Shown: piece after piece, positions 7,470-15,167 of the stretch
How positions within the stretch are numbered: position 1 is the first letter of the stretch
Layout: each line of letters begins with the position of its first letter
Source of the DNA: an uncultured Chromatiaceae bacterium
GTDB taxonomy: Bacteria; Pseudomonadota; Gammaproteobacteria; Enterobacterales; Alteromonadaceae
Length of the DNA stretch: 22,323 nucleotides
Reading direction: 5' to 3'
Assembly: GCA_946482615.1 (NCBI GenBank)
Contig: CAMLSF010000052.1
Coordinates: forward strand, 1 to 22,323
Notes under the pieces: model-generated
Databases searched by the model: none
What the model saw: the letters and a program-made list of their open reading frames with translations, nothing else
What the model was told of the DNA's origin: nothing
Position numbers and translations under genes: made by a program

Positions 7470-8251
7470 TAAAAACTCGCTAAAGAGCTATTGAGCCAAT
7501 CGGTCACCAGCATATGACCAGGGCTGTGGGTGATACAAAATTCGGGTTTGGCCTGTTTGATCACAGCTTGTGGCGTGACACCACAGGCCCAGAACACCGG
7601 CACTTCATCAGGCTGGATAGTGACGGCCTCACCATAATCCGGTGATCGGATATCAGAAATACCAATAGCAGCCGGATCGCCAAAATGCACCGGCGCACCA
7701 TGCACAGCCGGAAAACGGCTACAAATTTGAATAGCGCGTATCGCATCGGCCGGTTTCATCGGCCTCATACTGACCACCATGTTGCCGGAAAAACGCCCGG
7801 CGCTGACACAAGACAAAGCTGTGTTGTACATAGGGACATTTTTGCCTTCGCTGATATGGCGTATTTCCAACCCTGCCGCCACTAAGGCCTCTTCAAAAGA
7901 AAAAGAGCAGCCGATCAGAAAACTGACCAAATCATTGCGCCATACAGCACGGATCTCCTGCACTTCCTCAGACAACTGACCATGGCGGAACAGCCGATAC
8001 GCAGGTAAGTCGGTGCGTAGATCAAGCTCCTGCCCTAATTCAGGCAATAAAAACTGACCGGGTTCAGTCACAGCGATCAGAGGACAAGCTTTGGGGTTGC
8101 GCTGGCAAAACAGCAAAAATTCCGCCGCCCAGCTTTGTGGCAGTATTGCCATATTGCACTGCACATAACCCGGCGCTAAACCGCTGGTCTGGCTGGTGAA
8201 CTGACCAGTTCTTATCTGCTGACGTAACTGATAAGGGCTAAGTATGTTCAT
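7469..8251 (-). CDS. DUF1445 protein (YcsI/UPF0317 family): stand-alone D-glutamate cyclase N-terminal-type domain
   Basis: The 260-residue cytoplasmic protein belongs to the DUF1445 family, often annotated as a putative hydro-lyase. Motifs: GLAPGYVQ (24-31), FCQRNPK (48-54), VTEPG, GCSFSFE (114-120), NVPMYNT (138-144), [10 protein letters not shown] (184-193), FWACGVTPQ (220-228) and HSPGHM (242-247). The length is normal for stand-alone bacterial members. The same domain forms the N-terminal part of vertebrate D-glutamate cyclase DGLUCY. In Bacillus the homologue ycsI sits beside the kip/pxp genes. It is the first gene of a six-gene overlapping operon, so its promoter drives the set. No strong ribosome-binding site is visible before the ATG. 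Family is certain; its reaction here is inferred. Confidence 0.88.
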   Translation of the reverse strand: MNILSPYQLRQQIRTGQFTSQTSGLAPGYVQCNMAILPQSWAAEFLLFCQRNPKACPLIAVTEPGQFLLPELGQELDLRTDLPAYRLFRHGQLSEEVQEIRAVWRNDLVSFLIGCSFSFEEALVAAGLEIRHISEGKNVPMYNTALSCVSAGRFSGNMVVSMRPMKPADAIRAIQICSRFPAVHGAPVHFGDPAAIGISDIRSPDYGEAVTIQPDEVPVFWACGVTPQAVIKQAKPEFCITHSPGHMLVTDWLNSSLASF

Positions 8252-8283
8252 AAGAAATGACTGAAAGCTGCTGACATCAGTCC

Positions 8284-8312
8284 ATAGTAGCGGATTAATC
8301 TAATCTTCCCAA
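8284..8312 (-). promoter_or_regulatory. Candidate sigma70-type promoter of the DUF1445-pxpABC-DUF4392-dat operon
   Basis: On the minus strand TTGGGA (8307-8312) and TACTAT (8284-8289) are separated by exactly 17 bases. Four of six bases match consensus in each box. Transcription would begin near 8277, giving a leader of about 26 bases. This is the only well-spaced pair I found in the 187-base gap. Confidence 0.45.
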
Positions 8313-8336
8313 GCCTCTGTGACCAAAGCACAATTT

Positions 8337-8369
8337 GCCCCGACCAACACATAAAAATCGTCCGGGGCT
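8337..8369. repeat. GC-rich inverted repeat upstream of the pxp operon
   Basis: GCCCCGAC (8337-8344) can pair with GTCCGGGGC (8361-8369), with one bulged C, across a 16-base AT-rich loop. It lies upstream of the candidate promoter and just inside the 22-bp palindrome. It may be part of an operator region or an incidental hairpin. Confidence 0.35.
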
Positions 8370-8370
8370 G

Positions 8371-8392
8371 TGTTTTACATTCATGTAAAACA
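8371..8392. promoter_or_regulatory. 22-bp near-perfect palindrome, operator-like, upstream of the pxp operon
   Basis: The arms TGTTTTACAT (8371-8380) and ATGTAAAACA (8383-8392) are perfect 10-bp inverted repeats around a TC dinucleotide. The site lies about 95-115 bases upstream of the predicted pxp transcription start and just beyond the terminator of the RND gene. AT-rich symmetric arms of this kind suit a dimeric repressor or activator. No regulator gene is adjacent, so the protein is unknown. It could instead act as a second RNA hairpin after the terminator. Confidence 0.55.
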
Positions 8393-8393
8393 T

Positions 8394-8420
8394 AAAAAAA
8401 GAGCACCGCAGTGCTCTTTT
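8394..8420 (-). terminator. Intrinsic terminator of the RND operon
   Basis: A perfect 10-bp stem (AAAAGAGCAC at 8397-8406, GTGCTCTTTT at 8411-8420) with loop CGCA lies 18 bases past the RND stop codon. On the minus strand it ends in a run of seven T. This is a textbook terminator for the efflux genes, and it insulates them from the pxp operon downstream on the same strand. Confidence 0.88.
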
Positions 8421-8438
8421 ATGCTTACTCGCTAAGCC

Positions 8439-11400
8439 TTATTTCGAGGTCAGTGGCTCGCCATAACTGGTCACTGCAGCTTTTCTGTTACGGCTGAATC
8501 TGGCTTTTACTTTACGTTTAAAGGTCTCCAGACTGTCGTAGAAAGTCGGTACCACCAACAAGGTCAGTACGGTCGAGGTGAGTACCCCTCCTATCACTGA
8601 AATCCCCAGAGGTTTATAGAAAGCGGCACCTTCGCCTATACCAATAGCCACAGGCAACATACCAGCCACCAAAGCAAAAGTGGTCATCAGAATTGGACGT
8701 AAACGCTCACGACCTGCGGCAATTAATGCCTCGTCCAGAGTTAAACCTTCCCTTTCTTTTTTGCGGGCACAGTCAATCAGCAAAATACCGTTTTTCACTA
8801 CTATACCCATCAGCATCACCACACCTATTAAACTCATCAGGTTTAAAGTGGCACCTGTCACCAGCAGGGACAACACCACACCAATCAGAGATAAAGGCAA
8901 GGACATCATGATAGACACAGGAGCCAGGAAGCTGTGGAACTGCACTACTAATATCAGATACATCAGCATCACAGCTAAACCCAGGGCACCAAAAATACTG
9001 CCAAAGACTTCTTCCTGATCACGGCTCTGACCACCGGATACCACATCATAACCTGGTGGGAAAGGAATGGTTTTCAGCAGTTTTTTCGCATCTGCATCCA
9101 CTTCACCAAAACTGCGGCCTTGCACGTTAGCGCCAACAGCCATCATACTTTCGCGGTCTAAATGCTCAATCACGGCTGGTCCTTTGCCTACTGTGACAGT
9201 GGCAATTTGCTCCAGTGGGATCATGGCGCCTGTGCGGTTCGACAACAGCGGCAGGCGTTCTAAATCCTGCACCGTCATCCGCTCTTCCGGTTTAATGCGG
9301 ACATAGACGTTCCGGGTTTCACCCGTTGGGTCTATCCAATCGCCAATCTCAGCGCCAGCAAAAGCCAAACGTAAGGCACTGGCAGCGTCATTCATCGACA
9401 AACCTAAACTGGAGGCTAAACCGCGGTTAAACTCAATTTGCAGTTCAGGTTTTGGATCTTGTGATGACAAACCAACATCTACAGCACCAGGCACAGTTTT
9501 TAACTTTTCCATGTACTCCATCACCAGACCTTCCAGCACACGGCTATCCGGACCACGGAACTGAATTTGCAGCGCTTTACCGCCACCGCCACCATTCAGA
9601 TCTGCTGAAACTGTGTATTCAGCACCCACCAATTGTTGGACTTTGGCGCGAACTTCTGCCGCTATTTCACGCGAATTGCGGTCCCGTTCGTATTCTTTTT
9701 TCAGACGGACAAAAATTTGTGCACGGGTGATATTACCCTGAGTCCCCACTGTAGTTTGGGTATACAACTGTTCAGGTAATTGGCGGGCTATAGCTGCAGC
9801 CTGCTCGGCTTTGATACTGGTGTATTCAATGCTGGCTTCCGAAGGTGCCCGCACAGAAATCACTATGCCACCATCGTCAGTTTCCGGCAGGAACCCTGAG
9901 CCACCATGAGCAGCTTGCAGGTAAATAGCACCAAAGAAGGAACCAAAAGCCAGGATCCACATGGATTTGCGGTGCTTTAACGCCCAGCCAATCAGTCTGG
10001 AGTAACGTTCGGCCTGATGATCAAACCAGATATTAAAACGCTGTAATACCTTGCCAAGGCCACGGCGTTTGGCATTTTTATCGTGGTCCGGGTCGTGCCA
10101 GTAGGCAGACATCATAGGGTCCAGCGTAAAAGAGATAAACAAAGACACCAAAACAGAACAAGCCACAGTTAAACCAAAAGGCTTAAACCACTGGCCGGTA
10201 ATACCGTCCAGAAAAGCGATAGGAATAAACACAGCCACAATAGACATGGTGGTGGCTATAACAGCCATACCAATTTCTTTGGTGCCATCACGGGCCGCTG
10301 TCATATTGTCTTTGCCCATTTCCATATGGCGTACAATGTTTTCCCGCACTACTATCGCATCGTCAATCAGAATACCTATCGCCAGTGACAAGCCTAACAG
10401 CGACATAAAGTTCAGCGTAAAACCACAGGCCCAGACCGCGATAAAAGACGCCAGCACTGAGGTTGGCAAAGCCAGCGAGGTAATTAAGGTCGAACGCCAG
10501 GAGTTCAGAAATACAAAGACGGTGACAATAGTCAGCAAAGCGCCCATAGACAAGGCTTCTGTCACGTTGCGCATACTGGCGGCCACGTCTTCGCCTGAGT
10601 CACGCACTACCACCAGCTCAAAATCAGCAGGTAAGGTTTTCTTTAACTCTTCTATTTTGGCTTTAATATCGTCTGTCACACTGATAGTGGAAGCGTCACG
10701 GGCTTTGATCACATCAATACCCAAAGACGGCACACCGTTAAAGATAGATAAACGGCGCTGCTCCGCTGCACCATCCACTACATCAGCGACCTGCTCTAAA
10801 CGAATGGCCTGATCACCATTACGTTTCACCACCATTTGTTCAAATTCACGCACATCACGCAGACGGCCCTGAATACGGATGCCCTGCTCTTCCATGCCAT
10901 TGACGACCCGACCAACAGGAGCCGCGACGTTTTGCGCACGCAAAGCGCTCACTACATCCATAGCTGACACATTGGCTTCACGCATGGCGTTGGAATTTAA
11001 GAATATTGTCATTTCGCGCTCTTGTTCACCTTCCAGGTTCACCAGCGCCACGCCGGGTACTGAACGGATTTCACGGGCGATTTGATGCTCTGCCAGCTGC
11101 GATAGCTCTATAGGGTCCATAGTTTTAGAAGACAATGCCAAAGACATAATAGGAAAGGCATTAGGGTCTTCACGGCGCAGGAAAGGCTCTTTCATTTCGG
11201 TTGGCAGTTTGTCACGCACTACGGCAACCGCATCACGCATTTCCTGTGAAGCTTCAATCAGATCTTTATCAAACTCAAAAATAGCCACTATCACCGCATT
11301 GGATTCACGGGCATAAGAGCGCAGTTCTCGCATGCCTGTGATAGTCGCCATTGAGTCTTCGACTCTGTTGAGAATTTCTCGTTCTACGGTTTCGGGCGAA

Positions 11401-11561
11401 GCTCCAGGGTAAGGAATATTCATCACCAGCACAGGAGGCTGCACATCAGGAAATTGGTTGGTTTTTAGGTTGGTCATCGCAAAATAACCAAAAATCATCA
11501 TGGCCAGAGTCACAGCCACCACCACCATAGGGCGTTTGATACTAAAATCAGATAAAAACAT
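8439..11561 (-). CDS. RND-family multidrug efflux permease (AcrB/MexB type)
   Basis: This 1040-residue inner-membrane proton-driven pump of the HAE-1 class opens with FLSDFSIKRP, as in AcrB relatives. It has two large periplasmic porter/docking loops (about 35-335 and 555-865) between the 1+5 and 1+5 transmembrane blocks. The proton-relay residues are visible: Asp400 and Asp401 in GILIDDAIVVREN in TM4, and Lys923 in VVKNGILLID in TM10. The motif GQWFKPFG and SLPLSLIG-type repeats also fit. Length is normal. The permease starts 3 bases after the stop of its fusion partner. No outer-membrane factor gene is present, so it likely uses a TolC-type channel encoded elsewhere. Substrates cannot be deduced. 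Confidence 0.95.
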   Translation of the reverse strand: MFLSDFSIKRPMVVVAVTLAMMIFGYFAMTNLKTNQFPDVQPPVLVMNIPYPGASPETVEREILNRVEDSMATITGMRELRSYARESNAVIVAIFEFDKDLIEASQEMRDAVAVVRDKLPTEMKEPFLRREDPNAFPIMSLALSSKTMDPIELSQLAEHQIAREIRSVPGVALVNLEGEQEREMTIFLNSNAMREANVSAMDVVSALRAQNVAAPVGRVVNGMEEQGIRIQGRLRDVREFEQMVVKRNGDQAIRLEQVADVVDGAAEQRRLSIFNGVPSLGIDVIKARDASTISVTDDIKAKIEELKKTLPADFELVVVRDSGEDVAASMRNVTEALSMGALLTIVTVFVFLNSWRSTLITSLALPTSVLASFIAVWACGFTLNFMSLLGLSLAIGILIDDAIVVRENIVRHMEMGKDNMTAARDGTKEIGMAVIATTMSIVAVFIPIAFLDGITGQWFKPFGLTVACSVLVSLFISFTLDPMMSAYWHDPDHDKNAKRRGLGKVLQRFNIWFDHQAERYSRLIGWALKHRKSMWILAFGSFFGAIYLQAAHGGSGFLPETDDGGIVISVRAPSEASIEYTSIKAEQAAAIARQLPEQLYTQTTVGTQGNITRAQIFVRLKKEYERDRNSREIAAEVRAKVQQLVGAEYTVSADLNGGGGGKALQIQFRGPDSRVLEGLVMEYMEKLKTVPGAVDVGLSSQDPKPELQIEFNRGLASSLGLSMNDAASALRLAFAGAEIGDWIDPTGETRNVYVRIKPEERMTVQDLERLPLLSNRTGAMIPLEQIATVTVGKGPAVIEHLDRESMMAVGANVQGRSFGEVDADAKKLLKTIPFPPGYDVVSGGQSRDQEEVFGSIFGALGLAVMLMYLILVVQFHSFLAPVSIMMSLPLSLIGVVLSLLVTGATLNLMSLIGVVMLMGIVVKNGILLIDCARKKEREGLTLDEALIAAGRERLRPILMTTFALVAGMLPVAIGIGEGAAFYKPLGISVIGGVLTSTVLTLLVVPTFYDSLETFKRKVKARFSRNRKAAVTSYGEPLTSK

Positions 11562-11564
11562 GGC

Positions 11565-12707
11565 TTAGTTTCCTGTGCTGACTTTAGCTGCGGTTTGATC
11601 TGGTGTTACAGAGTCTGCAACTGCCAATTGAGCTTTACCGCCATCCGTTAATGCGCCTTGTGGATGACGTAGGATCTGCGCACCAGCAGTCACACCGGAC
11701 AACACTTCTTGTGTCCCCCATCGTTCATCTTTACTGCCTAATTCGACCTGGGTCTTTTTCAGCTCGTTATTGGCAAACTGCCAAACAAAGTGCTTATCAC
11801 CTTCCCGGATCAGAGCCGATTCAGGCACCATCAGCGCATTGCTGTTTTGAGCCTCAACATGGCCTTCGGCATACAAACCTGCGACCAGTGACTGTTCTTT
11901 TAAATCCATAGCGACCAGTAACTGCACCTGGCGGGTACTTTCATTGGCTAAAGGATTAATACGCTCGACAGTACCAGTGAAAAACTGACCACTGTATCCA
12001 TTAACTTTAAAGGTGACTTTATTGCCCACTTTCACCTGACCCACACGGTCAGCCGCCACATAGCCCTCAAAACGAATACTGGCCGGGTCAATCAACACCA
12101 TCAGGCCTTTCCCGACCTGAGCTGTGTCACCGGCTGAGACTTTACGGGTAGCGACCACACCTGAAAATGGCGCTTTCACTTCAGTTTTTTCCATCTGCTG
12201 ACGGGCTTCAACTAAACGGGCACGGGCCGAGGCTAAATCAGACTGGGCCTGATTGGCTTTGTTTTCAGCCGCTTCTAAGCCTTCCTGCGTCACTAAACTT
12301 TGCTTGGATAAAGACTGCATCCGTTTCAGCTGACGGTTGGATTGCTCCAGCGTCACTATCGCTGAACGCTCTGCTTCCTGGGCGGATAATAATTTGTCGC
12401 GGTAGGTGGTTTGGTCCAGCTTGACCAGCACATCACCGGCTTTGACTATATCGCCGTTGTCTTTTAACACCTGCATCACTATGCCAGACACTTCTGCATT
12501 CAGTTCGGCTTTGATCACAGGCTGTAAAGAGCCGGAAATCACCGGGCCACGGGCGAGCGTGCTTTCGGATAATGTCAGTAAATCCTGCTCCACCAGTTGC
12601 AATGGTTTTACACCTTCTTCCGGTGTTTTGACTACTTCGGGCTTAGAACAAGCCGCTAATGTGGTCACAACACAGAAGGCGATTAAGGTTAATTTTATAG
12701 TTGTCAT
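11565..12707 (-). CDS. RND efflux membrane-fusion (periplasmic adaptor) lipoprotein
   Basis: The 380-residue product has a lipoprotein signal with lipobox TLAAC (Cys20). A biotinyl-lipoyl-like half (residues about 65-95, AELNAEVSGIV and DVLVKLDQT) is followed by a long coiled-coil hairpin (about 100-170) and the second lipoyl half KAPFSGVVATRKVSAGD, then beta-barrel and membrane-proximal domains. This is the classical order of AcrA/MexA-like adaptors that link the permease to an outer-membrane channel. It is anchored in the inner membrane by lipid. The gene precedes the permease by 3 bases, so the two are one operon. A 10-bp palindrome, GGTCCGGACC (12708-12717), abuts the ATG, and the ribosome-binding site is weak. 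Confidence 0.94.
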   Translation of the reverse strand: MTTIKLTLIAFCVVTTLAACSKPEVVKTPEEGVKPLQLVEQDLLTLSESTLARGPVISGSLQPVIKAELNAEVSGIVMQVLKDNGDIVKAGDVLVKLDQTTYRDKLLSAQEAERSAIVTLEQSNRQLKRMQSLSKQSLVTQEGLEAAENKANQAQSDLASARARLVEARQQMEKTEVKAPFSGVVATRKVSAGDTAQVGKGLMVLIDPASIRFEGYVAADRVGQVKVGNKVTFKVNGYSGQFFTGTVERINPLANESTRQVQLLVAMDLKEQSLVAGLYAEGHVEAQNSNALMVPESALIREGDKHFVWQFANNELKKTQVELGSKDERWGTQEVLSGVTAGAQILRHPQGALTDGGKAQLAVADSVTPDQTAAKVSTGN

Positions 12708-12761
12708 GGTCCGGACCCATCCAATAGTTCATGCAAGCTTAAATACTTTTCTAGTGGCTTC

Positions 12762-12815
12762 ACTATAAAACAGTCAGAAGTTTCAGTCCTGCGAAAAGGG
12801 TAACAAGTTGTAACC
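12762..12815 (-). promoter_or_regulatory. Candidate promoter and inverted-repeat operator of the RND operon
   Basis: A -10-like TATAGT (minus strand, 12762-12767) lies about 55 bases before the adaptor ATG; the matching -35 is poor. Upstream, a 17-bp imperfect inverted repeat, GGTAACAAGTTGTAACC (12799-12815), has one mismatched pair per arm and a single central base. Its place just upstream of a weak promoter suits control by a dimeric regulator. No regulator gene for the pump is adjacent. Confidence 0.4.
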
Positions 12816-12839
12816 ATGCAGCTGGGCTGACGACAAAGT

Positions 12840-12923
12840 TTGCCAAAGTGACTTTTTTGAATAGAAATCAGCCAAATAGCCAAAGCGAACTGGAAACAGA
12901 ACGCTAATTGCTGCAGTATAACC
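12840..12923 (+). promoter_or_regulatory. Candidate promoters of the nhaC-dipeptidase-dacB operon
   Basis: One pair is TTGCCA (12840-12845), a 16-base spacer and TAGAAA (12862-12867). A second possible -10, TATAAC (12918-12923), has only a weak -35 about 18 bases upstream. Both precede the NhaC start with no competing feature between. Confidence 0.3.
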
Positions 12924-12960
12924 GCATCATTTGCTCAACTTTATGTTTAGGGAATTTCCA

Positions 12961-14355
12961 GTGCCCGAGAGTTTAAGTTTATTGCCCGCCATTCTGGCCA
13001 TAGCTGTTGTGATTTGGCGCAAAGAAGTGATACTGGCGCTGATTTTGGCCGTCGCCTGTGCTGAAGTTCTGTTGTATTTAAAGCAACCTGAGTTGAGTGT
13101 TTTTGGTGCTTTGTTGTATGGCCCGGTACAAAGTTTAGAACGTATTATCTCCGTCACCTCTTCGGCCGATAACAGCAGAATTTTATTATTCTCCCTGCTG
13201 ATTGGCGCGCTCATGGCCTATATGCGTGACTCAGGTGGCGTCTCTGCCATGGTGGACTGGTTTATCCGCAAGGGCGTGGCCCGGACTAAACGTCAGGCCG
13301 GATTTATCAGCTATGGCATAGGTATTCTGGTCTTTATCGAATCCAACCTGAGTGCTTTAACCGCAGGTATAGTGTCGCGCGGTTTGTACGATAAATTTAA
13401 GATGAGCCGTGCCCGGCTGGCTTACATAGTGGACAGCACCAGTGCTCCGGTTTGTATTTTAATTTTACTCAATGGCTGGGGTGCTTATGTGCTGGGGCTG
13501 TTGAGCACCTATACGCTGCCGGAATCCGCTGTTTCTGTGTTGATTGGCACTATTCCGCTGAATTTTTATGCCTTGTTTACGCTGATTGTGGTGTTTTACA
13601 CCATCTACACAGACAAAGTCTATGGCCCGATGAAACAGGCAGAAATTGAGCTGAATACAGTGTCAAGCCACAGCGACATCGACATCCCACCCAGCAGTAT
13701 GTCGTTGATGTTAGTACCTTTACTGACACTGATTGTCGGTATGGTCGGTTTTATGTTGTGGACAGGCAATGGCAGTTTAGTCGAGGGTTCCGGCGCTAAA
13801 GCGGCGCTTTATGCCACTACTCTTGCTTGTGTAGTAGCTTATGGCCTGATGGCTTTAAGCCGTAAATTTAACCATCAGCAGCTGGTCAATATTGGCTTCA
13901 GAGGTATGGGCGAACTTTTACCTTTAGTCAGCATAGTGCTGTTGTCTTTGGCCCTTGGCAGTGCGATGAAAGATTTAGGCACAGGGGTTTATGTGGCTTC
14001 TTTTGTGAAAGAATCCACACCTCTGGTGCTTATTCCTGCCCTGCTTTTTATCGCTGGCGCCATTATTTCTTTTACCACAGGTACCTCCTGGGGCACTTTT
14101 GCTATTTTAATTCCTATAGGTATGCCATTAGTTGAAATGCTCGGATTACCGCCGTCTCTGGTCCTGGCTGCCATTTTAAGTGGCGGCATTTGGGGCGATC
14201 ACTGCTCACCAATATCGGATACCACAGTAGTCAGTGCAGTCGCATCGGGTTGTGATTTATTAGAACATGTAAAAACTCAGCTGCCTTATGCAGTGTTTTG
14301 TGGTGTATTAGCCCTGATCGCCTTTTTAATCAGTGGCTTTGTGATGATAGGCTAA
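12961..14355 (+). CDS. nhaC: NhaC-family sodium/proton antiporter-type membrane transporter
   Basis: The 464-residue polytopic inner-membrane protein, with about eleven hydrophobic segments, belongs to the NhaC ion-transporter family. Family features include IVFIES-type ESNLSALTAG, the conserved aspartate in YIVDSTSAP, TTGTSWGTFAILIP and the C-terminal GDHCSPISDTTVVSA. Members exchange Na+ for H+ or for small carboxylates (for example malate/lactate), so the exact substrate is open. I chose the GTG at 12961 because AGGGA lies 7 bases upstream. In-frame ATG (12943) and TTG (12931) starts lack a ribosome-binding site. It is followed after 43 bases by the dipeptidase gene with no terminator, so it is probably co-transcribed with cell-wall peptidase genes. 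Confidence 0.88.
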   Translation: MPESLSLLPAILAIAVVIWRKEVILALILAVACAEVLLYLKQPELSVFGALLYGPVQSLERIISVTSSADNSRILLFSLLIGALMAYMRDSGGVSAMVDWFIRKGVARTKRQAGFISYGIGILVFIESNLSALTAGIVSRGLYDKFKMSRARLAYIVDSTSAPVCILILLNGWGAYVLGLLSTYTLPESAVSVLIGTIPLNFYALFTLIVVFYTIYTDKVYGPMKQAEIELNTVSSHSDIDIPPSSMSLMLVPLLTLIVGMVGFMLWTGNGSLVEGSGAKAALYATTLACVVAYGLMALSRKFNHQQLVNIGFRGMGELLPLVSIVLLSLALGSAMKDLGTGVYVASFVKESTPLVLIPALLFIAGAIISFTTGTSWGTFAILIPIGMPLVEMLGLPPSLVLAAILSGGIWGDHCSPISDTTVVSAVASGCDLLEHVKTQLPYAVFCGVLALIAFLISGFVMIG

Positions 14356-14398
14356 TCAGGGGCGCAGAACAGATGGCTCAGAGCTGGATAAAGATCGG

Positions 14399-15157
14399 AT
14401 GAAAACACAAGTAGTCATGGTTCTGAGCTGCTTTTTACTGCTGTCCTGCGCTGGCGCACCGCAGCAAAAAATGCAGCCTGGATCCCAGCAGAAAAGCTCA
14501 GCAGCAGTCAAAGCCCAGGGCCAAATCCGTATTGAAGCCACTCAACCTGCGGATATTGTCAATGTGCTGAGCCTGACCAACAAAATAGAGGTCAGTATGG
14601 CCTATGCTTCCGCTGATAACTTTACGGGCTCCCAAGTGCCGGGTTATCAGGCCAATAGCTGCTATTTGCAACAACAAGCCGCCCTGGCCCTGGCACAAGT
14701 TGCGTTACAGGCAGAGCGTTTAGGTTATCAACTGCAAGTGCTGGACTGTTACCGCCCTCAACGCGCGTCCAATTATTTTATGCGTTGGGTCGCTGATGCT
14801 TCGGATCAAAAAACCAAAGCGGCATATTACCCCCGCCTCAACAAAGCCGACTTAAATCAGGGTTATATAGCTGCGCATTCTGGCCACAGCCGGGCTTCTA
14901 CTGTGGATTTAACCTTATTGCGTAAAAATGCGGCTGGTCAGTGGCAGCCGATAGATATGGGGGGCGCTTACGATTTATTTGACCCAATCTCCCACTTAAA
15001 CAGCAGCGCCATCAGCACAACACAAAAAGCCAACCGATTGCTTTTGAAAGATTTAATGCAGCAACAGGGTTTTGTCCCCTACGAGCTGGAATGGTGGCAT
15101 TTCACGCTGGAAAACGAAGCCTACCCACACAGCTATTTTGACTTTGTGGTGAACTAA
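14399..15157 (+). CDS. VanX/DdpX-type D-alanyl-D-alanine dipeptidase, predicted lipoprotein
   Basis: This 252-residue zinc peptidase of family M15D has a lipobox (LLLSC, Cys17), so it should be lipid-anchored in the envelope. The VanX active-site set is complete: Arg119 in CYRP, His163 and Asp170 in HSGHSRASTVD (spacing seven, as His116/Asp123 of VanX), and Glu231/His234 in EWWHF (spacing three, as Glu181/His184). The family splits free D-Ala-D-Ala into two D-Ala. A periplasmic, lipidated form fits scavenging or wall turnover better than cytoplasmic vancomycin resistance, and no vanHA or vanRS genes are present. It lies 10 bases before the DacB-type gene. D-Ala released here is a substrate for the D-amino acid aminotransferase encoded on the other strand at 3352-4209. 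Confidence 0.88.
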   Translation: MKTQVVMVLSCFLLLSCAGAPQQKMQPGSQQKSSAAVKAQGQIRIEATQPADIVNVLSLTNKIEVSMAYASADNFTGSQVPGYQANSCYLQQQAALALAQVALQAERLGYQLQVLDCYRPQRASNYFMRWVADASDQKTKAAYYPRLNKADLNQGYIAAHSGHSRASTVDLTLLRKNAAGQWQPIDMGGAYDLFDPISHLNSSAISTTQKANRLLLKDLMQQQGFVPYELEWWHFTLENEAYPHSYFDFVVN

Positions 15158-15167
15158 AGGAGCTGTT

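Noticed and set aside
10246..10812. 188-codon plus-strand frame opposite the RND permease
   Set aside because: It is antisense to a conserved permease region. Its Ser/Thr/Ile-rich composition is that of a reverse-strand shadow.
12406..12768. 120-codon plus-strand frame opposite the adaptor gene
   Set aside because: It is antisense to the 5' end of the adaptor and its promoter region, with no recognisable domain.
14399..15157. Vancomycin-resistance operon
   Set aside because: The VanX-type dipeptidase has no vanH, vanA or vanRS partners and carries a lipoprotein signal, so a resistance role is not supported.
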